A stretch of DNA of 64,000 nt from Viola odorata (lineage: Eukaryota > Streptophyta > Magnoliopsida > Malpighiales > Violaceae), in the NCBI GenBank assembly GCA_963691705.1, contig OY829540.1, positions 48,210,158-48,274,157 of the forward strand, written 5' to 3'. Below the pieces are notes generated by a model, which was not told where the DNA came from, ran no database searches, and saw nothing but the letters and a program-made list of their open reading frames with translations. Shown here piece by piece: positions 24,645-35,283 of the stretch. A program made the translations under genes and the position numbers. Each line of letters starts with the position of its first letter. The stretch's first letter is position 1.

Positions 24645-26735
24645 ATGGTAAAAACCAACCTAAATCTAAACAAACCCTCTACCTCTCAAACCTCGACTCC
24701 TCACTCCACAACATCTCAGCTGCCAGACCCTACCGCCAACCAACCACCACCACGCCACCGCCCCGTTAACCTTCCATCTCCCTCGTCATCACCAACCACC
24801 TCTGACTTATTCGGGTCGGAATCATCCGAAGACACCCTCGACCTAGACGACCTCAGCCTCTTCGGCTCCCTCCCCCCAAAACCTCCGATGACTAGATCTG
24901 GGAAAGTGACCCGCATCCCTCCAACCACCACCGTCGGCAGCAAGAAGAAGAAAATAACTAGGTCTCCGACGGGGAAGCGAACAGAGGAACAACCTCCAAA
25001 GACACCCATCAACGAGGCCCCCCTAGAGGTCAAGCCGCTTGCTTACGGGCTTCGAGCGGGAGAATCCTGGCTGGACTCCGATGAAGACAAGGCGGCCGGC
25101 AGCGAGACCAGCTCCAGCCTCCGCGAGGCCAGACGGGTTGAGAAAGAAAATGAAGAGCAGTTCCCCTGGGATTCAGATGTCCAGTCGGAAGAAGAGGAGG
25201 TTCCTGAGGTTGCTGAGGGCGGAGATGAGGAGAAACCTAGAGATGAACCTACCGAGCAAGATGCTCAAGACCCCGAGCAGGGCGCTCCAGGTCCCGAGGA
25301 AGTGTAGCCCGAGGAGGGAGCTGATGAGGTAGACGCCGAAGTGGTTGAGATTGCCCCGCCAAAGCAACCCAGCCCAAAGAAGAAAAAGGGCAAGGCCCCA
25401 GCCAAATCCGCTTCTAAGACGCTAGCCAGAGCAGCGAAGGCAGCAGTCAAGACCCCAACCTCGAAGAAGCGAAAGCTCCCAGCTGCAGCTAAGGGCAAAG
25501 AAAAAGAGGAGGAGACTCCCCAAAAAGCCCAAAGAGCTGAGGACGAGGAATCCTTCGAGACCCCATCTCCTACTTCCGCTTCGGGACCCCGAAGCCACCA
25601 ACGGGTAACAGCTGATCTCGACACTTTCAATGAATTGTTTAAATTTAATGATAAACCATCCATTGATAAGGTCAGTCTGATGAACAACAAGGGGGTAGCC
25701 CAATGTCCTAGATTAGATCTGGAATTTTATACTAAGATGGGTGTTGGGTCCCGAATCCGAGAACTGTTTGAAGGGATATGATGGGAGAGGTTATTCTTGA
25801 TGGACCAGCCAGTATACATGGAACTCACTCTAGAGTTCTTTGCCAGTTTTTGGTATAAGCCTGAGTTATTCAAGCCCAAGGGTAAACAGGGTCCCGATCT
25901 CGCTGCAAAAGAATGTATAAACTTTAGGTTGGCTAGCAAGTGACACCCCATGTCCCTGGATGACTTTAATGTGTACCTTCGCTTCGTCCATCATAATAAA
26001 GTGCAAGGGGAAGAATACCAGAAGGCCCTGACCACCATTCCAGCAGACTTCGACAACAACAAAGCACTTCGAGAGCTCACAGGGAACCCGAATGCTGAGT
26101 TTGACTCCCGTAATACTAAAGCCTATGATATTCGGGACCCCACCCTCCGAATTCTGCAGCGTTTCCTGTCCATAGCCTTCTCTGGCAAATTCAGGACCTC
26201 GGGCCAGCTAGCTCAGTCGGAGCTGTTCTTCCTTTGGGCAATGCATCACAAGAAACACGTTAACCTCGGATACTGGATCGCCACCTCCGTCCATAACGTC
26301 GTAAATGCCCCCCTGGGTCGATCTCCTGTCCCCAGGTCCATCATCACCAGCTTGGCCTCGCATCTGTACACTTGGAAGCCCCAGGATCTGAGCCTGCACC
26401 AGCATCCATCCTCCTTTAAGATCCTCGGTCTAAAGTCCTTAGATATGATGGGGTTCCTTTGTGTCTCTGATGGTATCTTGAGTTTTCATGCAGATAACAA
26501 GGGCAAGATCGAGGGAAAATTTGAGTACCCTGATCTTTCAAGGCCCCGAACTCAACCTCTTGCTCCCGATGCTCCAGCTACCTCAGCCCGCGCTGCCACT
26601 TCAGCTACTCCTGCACAGACTCCAGATCCTCGGGACCCCGAAGAAGTCCCAGCCACCGAGACTACCAACCGACTGCTGAGTGCTCTTCTTCGAACCAACC
26701 GTTCCATCCTCGCCGAGTTGCAAGCCTTTTTCTAG
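24645..26735 (+). pseudogene. Athila-1 extra ORF in the envelope position
   Basis: One frame runs from ATG 24645 to TAG 26733 with in-frame stops only at 25305 (TAG), 25779 (TGA) and 25941 (TGA). The first third is Pro/Ser/Thr-rich, then acidic, then Lys/Ala-rich (KKKKGKAPAKSASK, KKRKLPAAAKGK) like a nuclear localisation region. The rest is a globular domain with FFASFWYKPELFKPKG and FFLWAMHHKKHVNLGYWI, reminiscent of plant-transposon domains of the ATHILA ORF type. I see no clear signal peptide or transmembrane segment, so an envelope role is not supported by this copy. Family link is by memory of motif style, moderate certainty. Confidence 0.7.
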
Positions 26736-26880
26736 GAAGTCGCAAGACGCAACCTTCCCCCTTCCTGATTAAGACCCTGAACATTTTCACCCTTTGCCCC
26801 TGCGTGGGCTTATCTTTTATTTTATGTTGAACAATTCCCCTTTATGCTTTAGTTTGAACTGCTATCTTTTTGTCTCCTTC

Positions 26881-26900
26881 TCGCATTGAGGACAATGCGA
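26881..26900 (+). promoter_or_regulatory. Hairpin module 1 upstream of AAGTGTGGGGA
   Basis: TCGCATTG-AGGA-CAATGCGA forms a perfect 8-bp stem with an AGGA loop. AAGTGTGGGGA follows six bases later. Confidence 0.65.
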
Positions 26901-27668
26901 TGCCTAAGTGTGGGGAGAAGTTTGAACCGCTAGTATTTTCAGTTTTATGCATGCTTTAATTATTTTTAGTTTATTTAGTGTTTAAATATTTTTAAAATTT
27001 TTCATTTTAGTCTTTGAAAACCCCCCAATGATGGACACACACCTGACTTGTGCACATAGAATGAAAATGTTTTCCATAGTCGAGGTCCCGAATATTTCAT
27101 TCTATGCCTGTTGCACCTTATATCTGCTTCAAGACCTAGACACCAGTAGTCAAGAAATAACACCTTGTGAGCATTTGAGCCTTCATGTCTATGTTTATTG
27201 TTTGAGTGAATGCATGACTAGGTACTGGCTGGGTTTGCATGATATCCATGGGTGTAGACACAATTAGACATAGGAAAGCAGCAAAAAATTAAGTCTTCGC
27301 ATCAAATTGATCTCTCACTTTTTTCTATTCTATTTCTTTCATCTTGACCCCGATACCCCTCTTTTTCCTCTATTTTAACCATTTGAATTTTCTTTGATCT
27401 TTCTCTTGGCAGGTGAGCAGTGTTGTTGGAGCACTATAGAGGGCTAGACTAGACAAATGAAGCAGCAAAAGCAAAGTGTGGGGACCCCACAAATTCAAGG
27501 GCCCGAATGCTGGCACAAATTCAAGACCTCAAAGCTAAACGAAGAAATCAAGGGCAGAGCAGAACGAAAAAAAAAAATCACCTCCCATCCACAGCAAAAC
27601 ACAAGTGTGGGGAAGTGAAATCAAAAGATCCAGCCCCCGAAGAATAAGGCCTCAATCCTCAAACAATC

Positions 27669-27672
<4 letters not shown>

Positions 27673-27714
<42 letters not shown>
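27673..27714. repeat. (TC)n microsatellite
   Basis: An uninterrupted run of about 21 TC units in the Athila-1 3' region. Confidence 0.95.
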
Positions 27715-27720
<6 letters not shown>

Positions 27721-28435
27721 AAAAAAATAAAAAATAAAAAATAGAAAAACAGAAATATAAATAAAAGAGAGAGAGAAGAGAGCAAGACCGAATCATGAAA
27801 AAGAAGAAGAGGAAAACCAACAGCCAGCGTCCATTCAAGGTCCCGAGTGAAGAAAGCAAAGATCCCACTCGAAGAAGAAGAATCTAGTCTAGCTTTCGCC
27901 CTCAGCAACATTGTCTCACCATCTCGATTCTTTCCTGCCAAGGGAGCATTCCAGGTTTGAGTTGGTTTCACCACCTCCTCATTTCACTTCCTTACTCTCC
28001 CTCTTCTCCACTTTTTCTTCTCATTATGCTTCATTCTTCCACTCCTTCCATTTCCTCTTATCATTTATCTTCCTTGTTCCCCTTTCTTGCCCCCGATGCG
28101 GAGTCTTTTGATTGCTAGATTGCATGTGCGTGTGTCTAATGTACTCGGATTGATATGCAAACTTGGTTTTGTGCTGCGTTTTATGTATACTTGAGTGTTT
28201 AAACACCTAGCCTTACGAGTGTGAGTGCAAACACTAATCCATGTGAGGACTGCTGGTGAATAGGTTGATGTGGAAAAGTCTTTTCTTAAGGGTCGTTATC
28301 CTTCTGATCTGATGCAGGTGTTCATCCAGGTAGAGTCTATTTTTATTCGAGGTCCCGAATGTTGAAAAGCATGCTTATTCTCTGTGTTATAGTTTGGTGT
28401 GTTTGTTCTGTTTTGGGATTGTTTTGAATTTTGTG

Positions 28436-28455
28436 AATGCTCGAGGGCGAGCATT
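28436..28455 (+). promoter_or_regulatory. Hairpin module 2 upstream of the polypurine tract
   Basis: AATGCTCG-AGGG-CGAGCATT forms a perfect 8-bp stem with an AGGG loop; AGTGTGGGGA follows five bases later and the LTR starts at 28475. The stem sequence differs from module 1 but pairing is kept. Confidence 0.65.
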
Positions 28456-28474
28456 GGGCAGTGTGGGGATTATT

Positions 28475-30149
28475 TGATAGCATGTTTTTATGCATGATTT
28501 TCTCTCCATTTTCTCGCCAATTTAAGGCATGATTCTACTAATTTATCCTTGTTTTCATTACTATTGCAGATCTAGGCCTAAAAAGGAAGTTTATGCAAAA
28601 ACATGCATTTTTGGAGCATTTTGGGCGAATTCGAGCTTCAAGACCAAAGTCGAGGTCCCGACTCCAAAATAGCGTTCAAGGTCCCGAATCGGATTCTCCA
28701 TTCGGGCCCCCGAAGGGCAAAGAATGCCACTTCCACGCGTCCTCTTGCCAAAGCTCTCATGTGATCCCCCTGACACTGTTCTGACCATTCTACACTGATC
28801 ACAAAATACCTACCCTCTGACCATTTCAGCCCTTGAGCCCAGTCCAGACCTGCCAAAGCTGGGCAAATCAAACCTTGACCTCCAGCTTTGTGCTTTTCAG
28901 CTTTATGCTTTAGGGAGCATGGATCTATTGTAATAGGCTTTCTTTAAATGCATTTTGTCCCTAGTTTGGACTAAAGATATTTTGTGCTTGGAGCTCTAGC
29001 TTAAAAGGAGCATCCAAGGAGTAGTTAAGAACAATCTCCCTTAGCTTAGAATCCTTTCATCTTAGCAAATTTCTTACTCTTAGAAAATACTCTAGTTCTT
29101 GTTAGCTTCCTTCCTCTTTGCCGCCGGGCTTCAAAACGTTTCAGTAACAAAGTCTTCTTCCCTTAATCTATTTTATTTACTTATTATGCTCTCTTCAATT
29201 ATTATTTATTTATTTTCAAGCATGAGTAGCTAAATCTTTAATTCTTAGCAAAGGTTATTCAAGGGTTGCAAGGGCAGATTCGAGGCCTAAACATGCTTAA
29301 TATATTCTTGCTGCCATATTTAATTGCTTATCATTTTAATTACACTTTTACTTGTGGTAATTAAAGGCTTGATCAACTGATAATTTCTATGAGTAAATGC
29401 TGTCATCCATGTGATAAATACAGAAGGAAAGTTGCATGGAACAAGTAGACATCTATCTAATAGTAGCTGCGCTAAAGTGGTCTCGACTAGCTAGGATAAG
29501 TAGTTAATAAGAGCGAGGTCACAAGCCTGACAAACTGAGGGACTTCTAGCTCTAGATCTATCTTTTCTTATCTTCATGGGCAGTCTGAATATGGCTCTCC
29601 CGCATTCGTGCTTGGAGAGATGGCGGGCTGTCAAGACTACCTCATATGTGGAAACGGGGGGTAGTTTCTCTTAAGAGAAAAGTAGGGGATATCCAAGGAA
29701 TCTGGTCCCTATGTCATTTCTATGCATGCTTGAGTAGAATATTTCTGTGCTGATGATGATCGGGCCCCCGAATGCAACCCAAGAATGCCTTTTGCTAAGA
29801 ACCATCTCTACCTGATTATTTGTGCTTATTTCAATTTTCTGTTTTATTAATTCTGAATTTGTTCACTGATTTGCTATATTTTCTCCTTCGGGACCCCGAA
29901 TTGACAACTCAAGGTCCCGAATGCTGCTTTCTTAGTTAGAAATTGTTAGCTCCCAATCTCTCTTGGCTGACTCGTTTAGTCAAGTAAAACCCCCTTGTTT
30001 GTTACTTTTCGTGTTTTTGTCCTGTGATTTCATTCAAGACCTTGAATCAGTCTCTCTCAATCCCTATGTTCGACCCTGACTACCACTGTACACATAATCC
30101 ATTGTGCACATAATTTCAGGCATTATAAATTTTATTTGACTGACGATCA
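28475..30149 (+). repeat. Athila-1 3' LTR (1675 bp)
   Basis: Starts TGATAGCATG, ends TGACGATCA; followed by the target duplication ACAGG at 30150-30154. Confidence 0.95.
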
Positions 30150-31270
30150 ACAGGCATATTACACCATTCCTGCAATGTTATCATTTTCTCTCATACTGGG
30201 AGATCATTTGCAAAGAAGTATGGATGAAGAGCAGCCGACATCCAAAATATTCCATTACAACAATGGGATCTCCAAATGCATTTATGGCCTTATCTTTCAT
30301 TGTCCACATCGCACGATCATCAATGCTACTTCAAAATATTTGGTTCCATTTCCTAGAGTTACTCTCTATTTAGCCAACGACTATGAGTTTGGTTATCCAT
30401 GAGATTTCCAAGAAAAATACATAAGACTATCAGAAGCGAATCAGTGAACTCAATAGCAATATCATAGAAGAAATATGACCAACAATGGAAGAGGATGTTC
30501 CATGGGAGTTTATACCACCTGAATACGCGATAATGTATTAAGACGACTTCTAGTAGTACTATCATACAAAACGTCTCAAACTGCAATCCATCTCAGCACC
30601 AGCTCAACAAAAGGATATGACCTCCAGGTTGTCACCTACACAACAAGCTACTCAAGGATTAGATGACATAGATGAGAGCCCGACAAGTGCTTTTCTAAAC
30701 CTCGGTGATAATCTAGAGGATCCTTATTTGCAATATCTTATCCTAGAAGAAGATAAGTTTGCCTTAATTTTCCCCAATAAGTAGACTATAAAAGCAACTA
30801 CTTCCAGCGTAAGGAACTTCACAACTAAGTACTTCTAAGTGAAGTATCACATGTATAACAATGTTTCTGTAGTATTTTGTAATATTAGACAATTTATTTG
30901 CTTGTAATAAATAGCAGCAACTCATCATATGTCCTGTTAGGGAGTTATCTTGTTAGGTGTTTGTAGGTTTGTCTATAGTTAGATAAGTTTAGACCATGTG
31001 ATCTTCATGTGTCATGTACCTGTGAATTCACATGGATAAGCTTCTCTCTTCCCCTATAAATAGAGGGAGTCATCTGTTGTATAAATCATCATAAAAATAA
31101 ATAAAGCCCAACCTGCAAACTTCAAAAAATATGTCTAGCTAAATATCCTCTCTATCCATTCAAGTTCTTCTAAATTAGCTTTTCATTTCTGACTGTACAA
31201 CCTTCATCCTTTCACAAACGAATGTCTCATGGGTGATGATATGATCTACTTCAATAACTTGTTCACCCAA
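30150..31270 (+). pseudogene. Endogenous pararetrovirus 3' part, plus copy
   Basis: Directly after the Athila-1 target duplication the viral sequence of 16640 resumes. It first encodes the same open stretch as the minus copy at 4354-4638 (here about 30155-30402), whose function I do not recognise. A broken region follows, and then an AT-rich tail with a TATA box. Similarity with the minus copy ends about 31270 at GTTCACCCA. There are several stops. Confidence 0.75.
31051..31066 (+). promoter_or_regulatory. Pararetroviral TATA box, plus copy
   Basis: CCCCTATAAATAGAGG, identical to the reverse complement of 3632-3647, in the position expected for a pregenomic RNA promoter. It points toward 31100 and beyond, where no viral gene remains. 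Confidence 0.6.
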
Positions 31271-32611
31271 CCATGAGTATTATTATTATGCAAACGAAAG
31301 GTGTATGAGTAGTGTCATAGTTTCTCTTGTTAAGCCATGTCTGGACTATTACTACTCATGCCCTCTATTTATTTTTGTGACACATTGAATATCCTCTGGT
31401 GACAATTTTAGTCTATGGTGCTTATGAGCCTGAGTATAATAAAAAAAATTCTATAAAAACTCGACACACAAGCATTAAAAATATTATTATTTTTGTCACA
31501 TCAACATGCCACGTGAGATATTTTTACTTTTGGAAAATCATTTTCCAAACGTTACATCCTATGTGGCATTTCTAATTACATGTCAAAAATAATATTATTT
31601 TATTGATGACATGTCGAGTTCTCACCAGAAATTTCTAACCTGTACCCAGAGAATAATTAGAGAGACTTAAAGTAAGTAAAATGCATAATGTGTGAAGTCC
31701 ATAAGAGTACAAATTTTTAGATTTTTATTAGTTTATTAATAGATGAAGTGTTATTGCTACATAATTCTTTTGGTTGTTCTTCATTTTTTATTTTTCTTGT
31801 GGCTTTCGTGCTTGGTTGTGCGCTTTATGCGTTGTTGTGCGTCTTTGTTGAAATTGTATTATTTTCTTGAGATGTGAGCAAAACTTAGAATTTGGTTTCT
31901 TGTTAGGTAGTCTAATGTATGGCTGCAGAAGCCCTATTTAGTCTTTTGATTTTAAATCTTGTTCACTTATAATTTAACCCATATTCCTTACATTTTCCAG
32001 TCAACAAAAAATTGCATTAATTAACATTATTCATATTGTTAACAATTATTTTTGGTGATGAAATATTGTTAATAGTTTCAACCTAACATTTTTGCATGAT
32101 CTTTTTTCCCTACAAAATTCATTTAATTTTAAATGACTTAACACCATCATCTAAAATTTAGTTAAATCAAGCCTACTTAATATAATTGCTCAAATTTGAT
32201 AGGTTTTTTTTTTTTAGGAAATAAGAGTTGTGTTGTGGAATTGTAATAATTTGTTGTATGAGTTGTTTGGTGTGGTGTTAATCTCTTATTTTTAACTAAA
32301 TTTTACTCTTAGCTCAACAGTCTCAGCTTACTTTGTGTGCCTTTTATTGCTTGTGCTAATTAGTTGTTGTACTCTACTTAATTAGGTATCAATAAGCCTT
32401 GGGGAGGAATAGGCTTAAAAAATAATCGCACAAATGAAAAGGAAGAGAAACTAGCACAATATTTATAATGGTTCCCTCTTACAATCCAAGAGGTAGTCCA
32501 CTACCTAAAGGCTTCTCCTTTATAATTTTTAACAAACACTTTATATGCACGAAGAGATTTTCTTGGTTTAACCCTTAAACCTTAAAATCTATGATTTTTC
32601 TTAACTCAACC
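31271..32611. other. Intergenic, no gene seen
   Basis: AT-rich DNA. Apart from the foldback element at 31455-31625 nothing is recognised. The last 220 bases (from about 32385) continue across the Athila-2 insertion at 57656 and look like an old LTR, not proven. Confidence 0.4.
31455..31625. mobile_element. 171-bp foldback element (MITE-like)
   Basis: The two halves are inverted copies: ACTCGACA...TATTATTATTTTTG...GCCAC on the left pairs with GTGGC...AAAAATAATATTATTTT...TGTCGAGT on the right. The centre is the palindrome TTGGAAAATCATTTTCCAA (one unpaired base). No target duplication could be fixed. Confidence 0.65.
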
Positions 32612-34073
32612 TGATTGCACTCTATGATTTCATCATGTTTTTACTATCCATTTACTTGTTACTTGGGCAGTAAAGCTATTGATTTTTCATGAATTTCTCA
32701 CGCTTTTGCAGTTCTAGCTTGGAGGCTGATTATTGGAGGAAAGCGATATACGGAGCACTAAAGTTGATTTCTAAAGCATCTTGGCCTGGAGCTTGGCCAA
32801 GATCCATTCGCAAACGATAATCTCGAGCAAGCAGCGTTGGCAACCTTATGGGCCGCATTTCGCTTGGGCTTTGCGAGCTGGTAATTACAACTGTCCAGCA
32901 AGACCAGAGGGATCAGGACGACATTAAATTAAGAATCCTAGTTAGGATCTCCCTCTCTTTTGAATATTGTCACCCCTTTTCTTATTCAAAAACATAGTTA
33001 TTATCTTTTTAGATTTTTTAGGAGTTTGAGTTAGAAGAGGATAGGGGAGATTGAGCTTACTTATAGCTGAACTTGCTCTCTCTCTCTCTCTCCCCTCTCT
33101 TCGATTAAAAATAATTTCTCTGCTCCGGAATTTTCAAGTTTTGTGAATTCACGGATTTAATCTTTTTAAGCAATCAAAGTATTTTTATTTTCCATCCATG
33201 AGTATGAGTAGCTAAACACCTATTCTTAGTAAGGGTTGATGAGCTTCGTTCTTATGCACTCGTGAGATCAAATCGCCCTTAATAATCTCGTCGATTCGTA
33301 TTCACTTATTTCTTGAGCTTATTTAAATCGCTAACTCACTAGAGACAAGATCTGATCATTCTTGAACCCTAGTGGAGAAGAGTTGTAGTCAGCCTTGAAG
33401 GAGTGGGAGCACCCGCCAGATAGGTAAAGTAGGCAACTAGCCTCGTACCAGACTAGAAGAAATAAGTGATCTAGACCAAGACCAGATTGACAACCTAGGG
33501 TCTCCATAGGGACACAACTTGGGCTACGTATTATCTTCCCCTAAACCATTGAGGAAGCGAACAACCATTCAAGTCAGCAGCCAAACGGATAAATCTTTTA
33601 ACCAGCAAGATGCCCCTTGGCTAGAATTACTAGGAAAGGGAGTACCCGCTAGGTAATTTATAGAGGAGGGAAACAGGAGTGAACAGGAGCACCTCCACTC
33701 TATAGTAGTACTATGTATATAAAGATGAACATCCATGAATTAGTGATCGAGTCATAAGAACGGGAGCTCTCATATCACCCTTACCTGGAATTCTCTTTTA
33801 TCTGATTTTCAATCTTGACCCCCTATCTTGGCCAAACCTTTGACCAAGATTACTTTGAACTGTTTTACTTCTTTGTTTTGTCTTTCTTTTCAGATTCACC
33901 CAACCAAACTCAGTGACGAGGAAGTCAATCAAGAACTACACTCCCCTAGAGGTCTCTGTGGACGATCCTCTTACCACAATCTACAAGTCTTTGTGGACAG
34001 TGATAAGTTGTGTGTCTACCCCTGTTTTCACACCTATTTTACACTTATATTTGACGCGCTCGACACACGATCA
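32612..34073 (+). repeat. Athila-2 5' LTR (1462 bp)
   Basis: Starts TGATTGCAC and ends CACACGATCA. Its last 323 bases (33751-34073) match 57333-57655. It holds a short CT run near 33077-33094 and the word TTGGCCAAACCT near 33829. Confidence 0.9.
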
Positions 34074-34078
34074 AATTT

Positions 34079-34096
34079 TGGCGCCGTTGCCGGGGA
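34079..34096 (+). other. Athila-2 primer-binding site (tRNA-Asp)
   Basis: TGGCGCCGTTGCCGGGGA, the perfect complement of the tRNA-Asp 3' end used by Athila elements, five bases after the LTR. Confidence 0.9.
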
Positions 34097-34141
34097 CTTC
34101 TAACGGTGTTTGTAGTTTCTTTTGTTTTTTTTTTATAGTTG

Positions 34142-35283
34142 ATGACCAGGTCCTCCTACAGAGAAGAAGATTTAATACCATACAACCCGAATCTCACAAG
34201 GACCGAAGCACAACTTAGAAAGATAGCTCGAAAGAGGAAATTCCTAGAAGATAGTGAATCGGAAACCTCTAGTTCCCAAACAGAATATAATTCAGACTAC
34301 AATCTTGGCCTACCCTCCAACCAAGACGAAGCCTTCGTTCTAGCCATGGCAGAAAACCATCCGGAACCAACGATGAGGGAATTGAATAGAACAGCGGAAC
34401 AGGAGACCTTTTCCTATATCAATTGTCCAGCTATACCCAATGATTGGTCTATAAAGACCAATATGGTGGCCAATCTCCCTAAGTTCTATGGTCACTCGAA
34501 TGAAAATTCATTCAAGCATCTAAGGAATTTACACGTTCAATGTGATATCATGAAACCAGCTGCAACCAACATAGAAAGAGCAAAGCTGAAAGCCTTCCCG
34601 AGTTCTCTTGAAGGAGCAACCCAAAATTGGTTTTACAGCTTGCCTCACAAACCATTAACACGTGGGCCGAGATGTCTACTCTTTTCCTCAACAAGTTTTG
34701 GAATGCGATAAAAGCAGGGATAGCCAGAAATAATATGGCTGCTATCCAGCAAAGAAACAACGAGGGTTTCAGTGAATATCATCAATGGTTTCGTGAGTTG
34801 CAAGAGGTTTGTCCCACCCATGGAGTTGCAGATCAAACGATGATCTAGTATTTTTATGATGGGATGCTCCCGAGCAACAAAGAAAAAGTGGATGCAGCAG
34901 CTGGAGGTGCGCTGCAAGACTTGACCATCACAAGGGCCAAGCTACTACTCCAAACTATGGCAGACAACTGCCAGAATAATCTCTCCTCAGACAGAAATTC
35001 TAACCCTACAAATCTCTGTGCCGTTAACGTTGAACAAAAGTTGGCCGAATTAACTGACATGGTCAAAAATATTTCTGTCAACATTTCAGGTACAATGCCC
35101 ACAGGGAATCTAAGTCAAGAGCAGGTAGCTTCAGTATGTAGGATATGCTAGCAGCAAGATCATCAAACCCACAACTGTTATATGGTGCAACACCCAGATG
35201 ACGTGACACAGGTGAACGCAGCATACGCACACAACCAAGGAAGTATGCAGAACTACCCCCAAGGAGGTAATTAATACTCATGG
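34142..35283 (+). pseudogene. Athila-2 gag, interrupted by Ogre
   Basis: From ATG 34142 the protein resembles Athila-1 gag (SINCPAIPNDWS-like start of the core, here INCPAIPNDWSIKTNMVANL). A frameshift near 34640-34660 moves the frame. A TAG at 34846 sits where Athila-1 has CAA (Gln). The zinc knuckle begins CRIC near 35140 and is followed by a TAG. Ogre is inserted at 35284 in the Gln/Asn-rich tail, which resumes at 52446. Confidence 0.85.

Larger units (their letters stand above)
26736..28474 (+). other. Athila-1 3' non-coding region with polypurine tract
   Basis: 1.7 kb without a supported gene. It carries four copies of GTGTGGGGA (about 26908, 27477, 27605, 28461); the last lies directly before the 3' LTR and acts as the polypurine-tract candidate. 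There is a (TC)n run at 27673-27714 and the palindrome GTGGGGACCCCAC near 27477. Confidence 0.7.
16646..30149 (+). mobile_element. Athila-1: complete, decayed Athila-type Ty3/gypsy element (13.5 kb)
   Basis: LTRs at 16646-18319 and 28475-30149 begin TGATAGCATG and end GACGATCA. The 5-bp duplication ACAGG flanks it (16641-16645 and 30150-30154). The primer site matches tRNA-Asp. Gag, protease, RT, RNase H and integrase appear in order and are followed by an extra ORF in the envelope position, an Athila trait. Most of pol is in a single frame broken only by stop codons. I counted by eye about 50 differences between the LTRs (about 3%), suggesting an insertion of the order of a million years old at usual plant rates (inference). 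It is inserted in the plus copy of the pararetrovirus. Confidence 0.95.

Noticed and set aside
27621..27974. 117-codon minus-strand frame in Athila-1
   Set aside because: It includes a translation of the TC microsatellite and has no domain.
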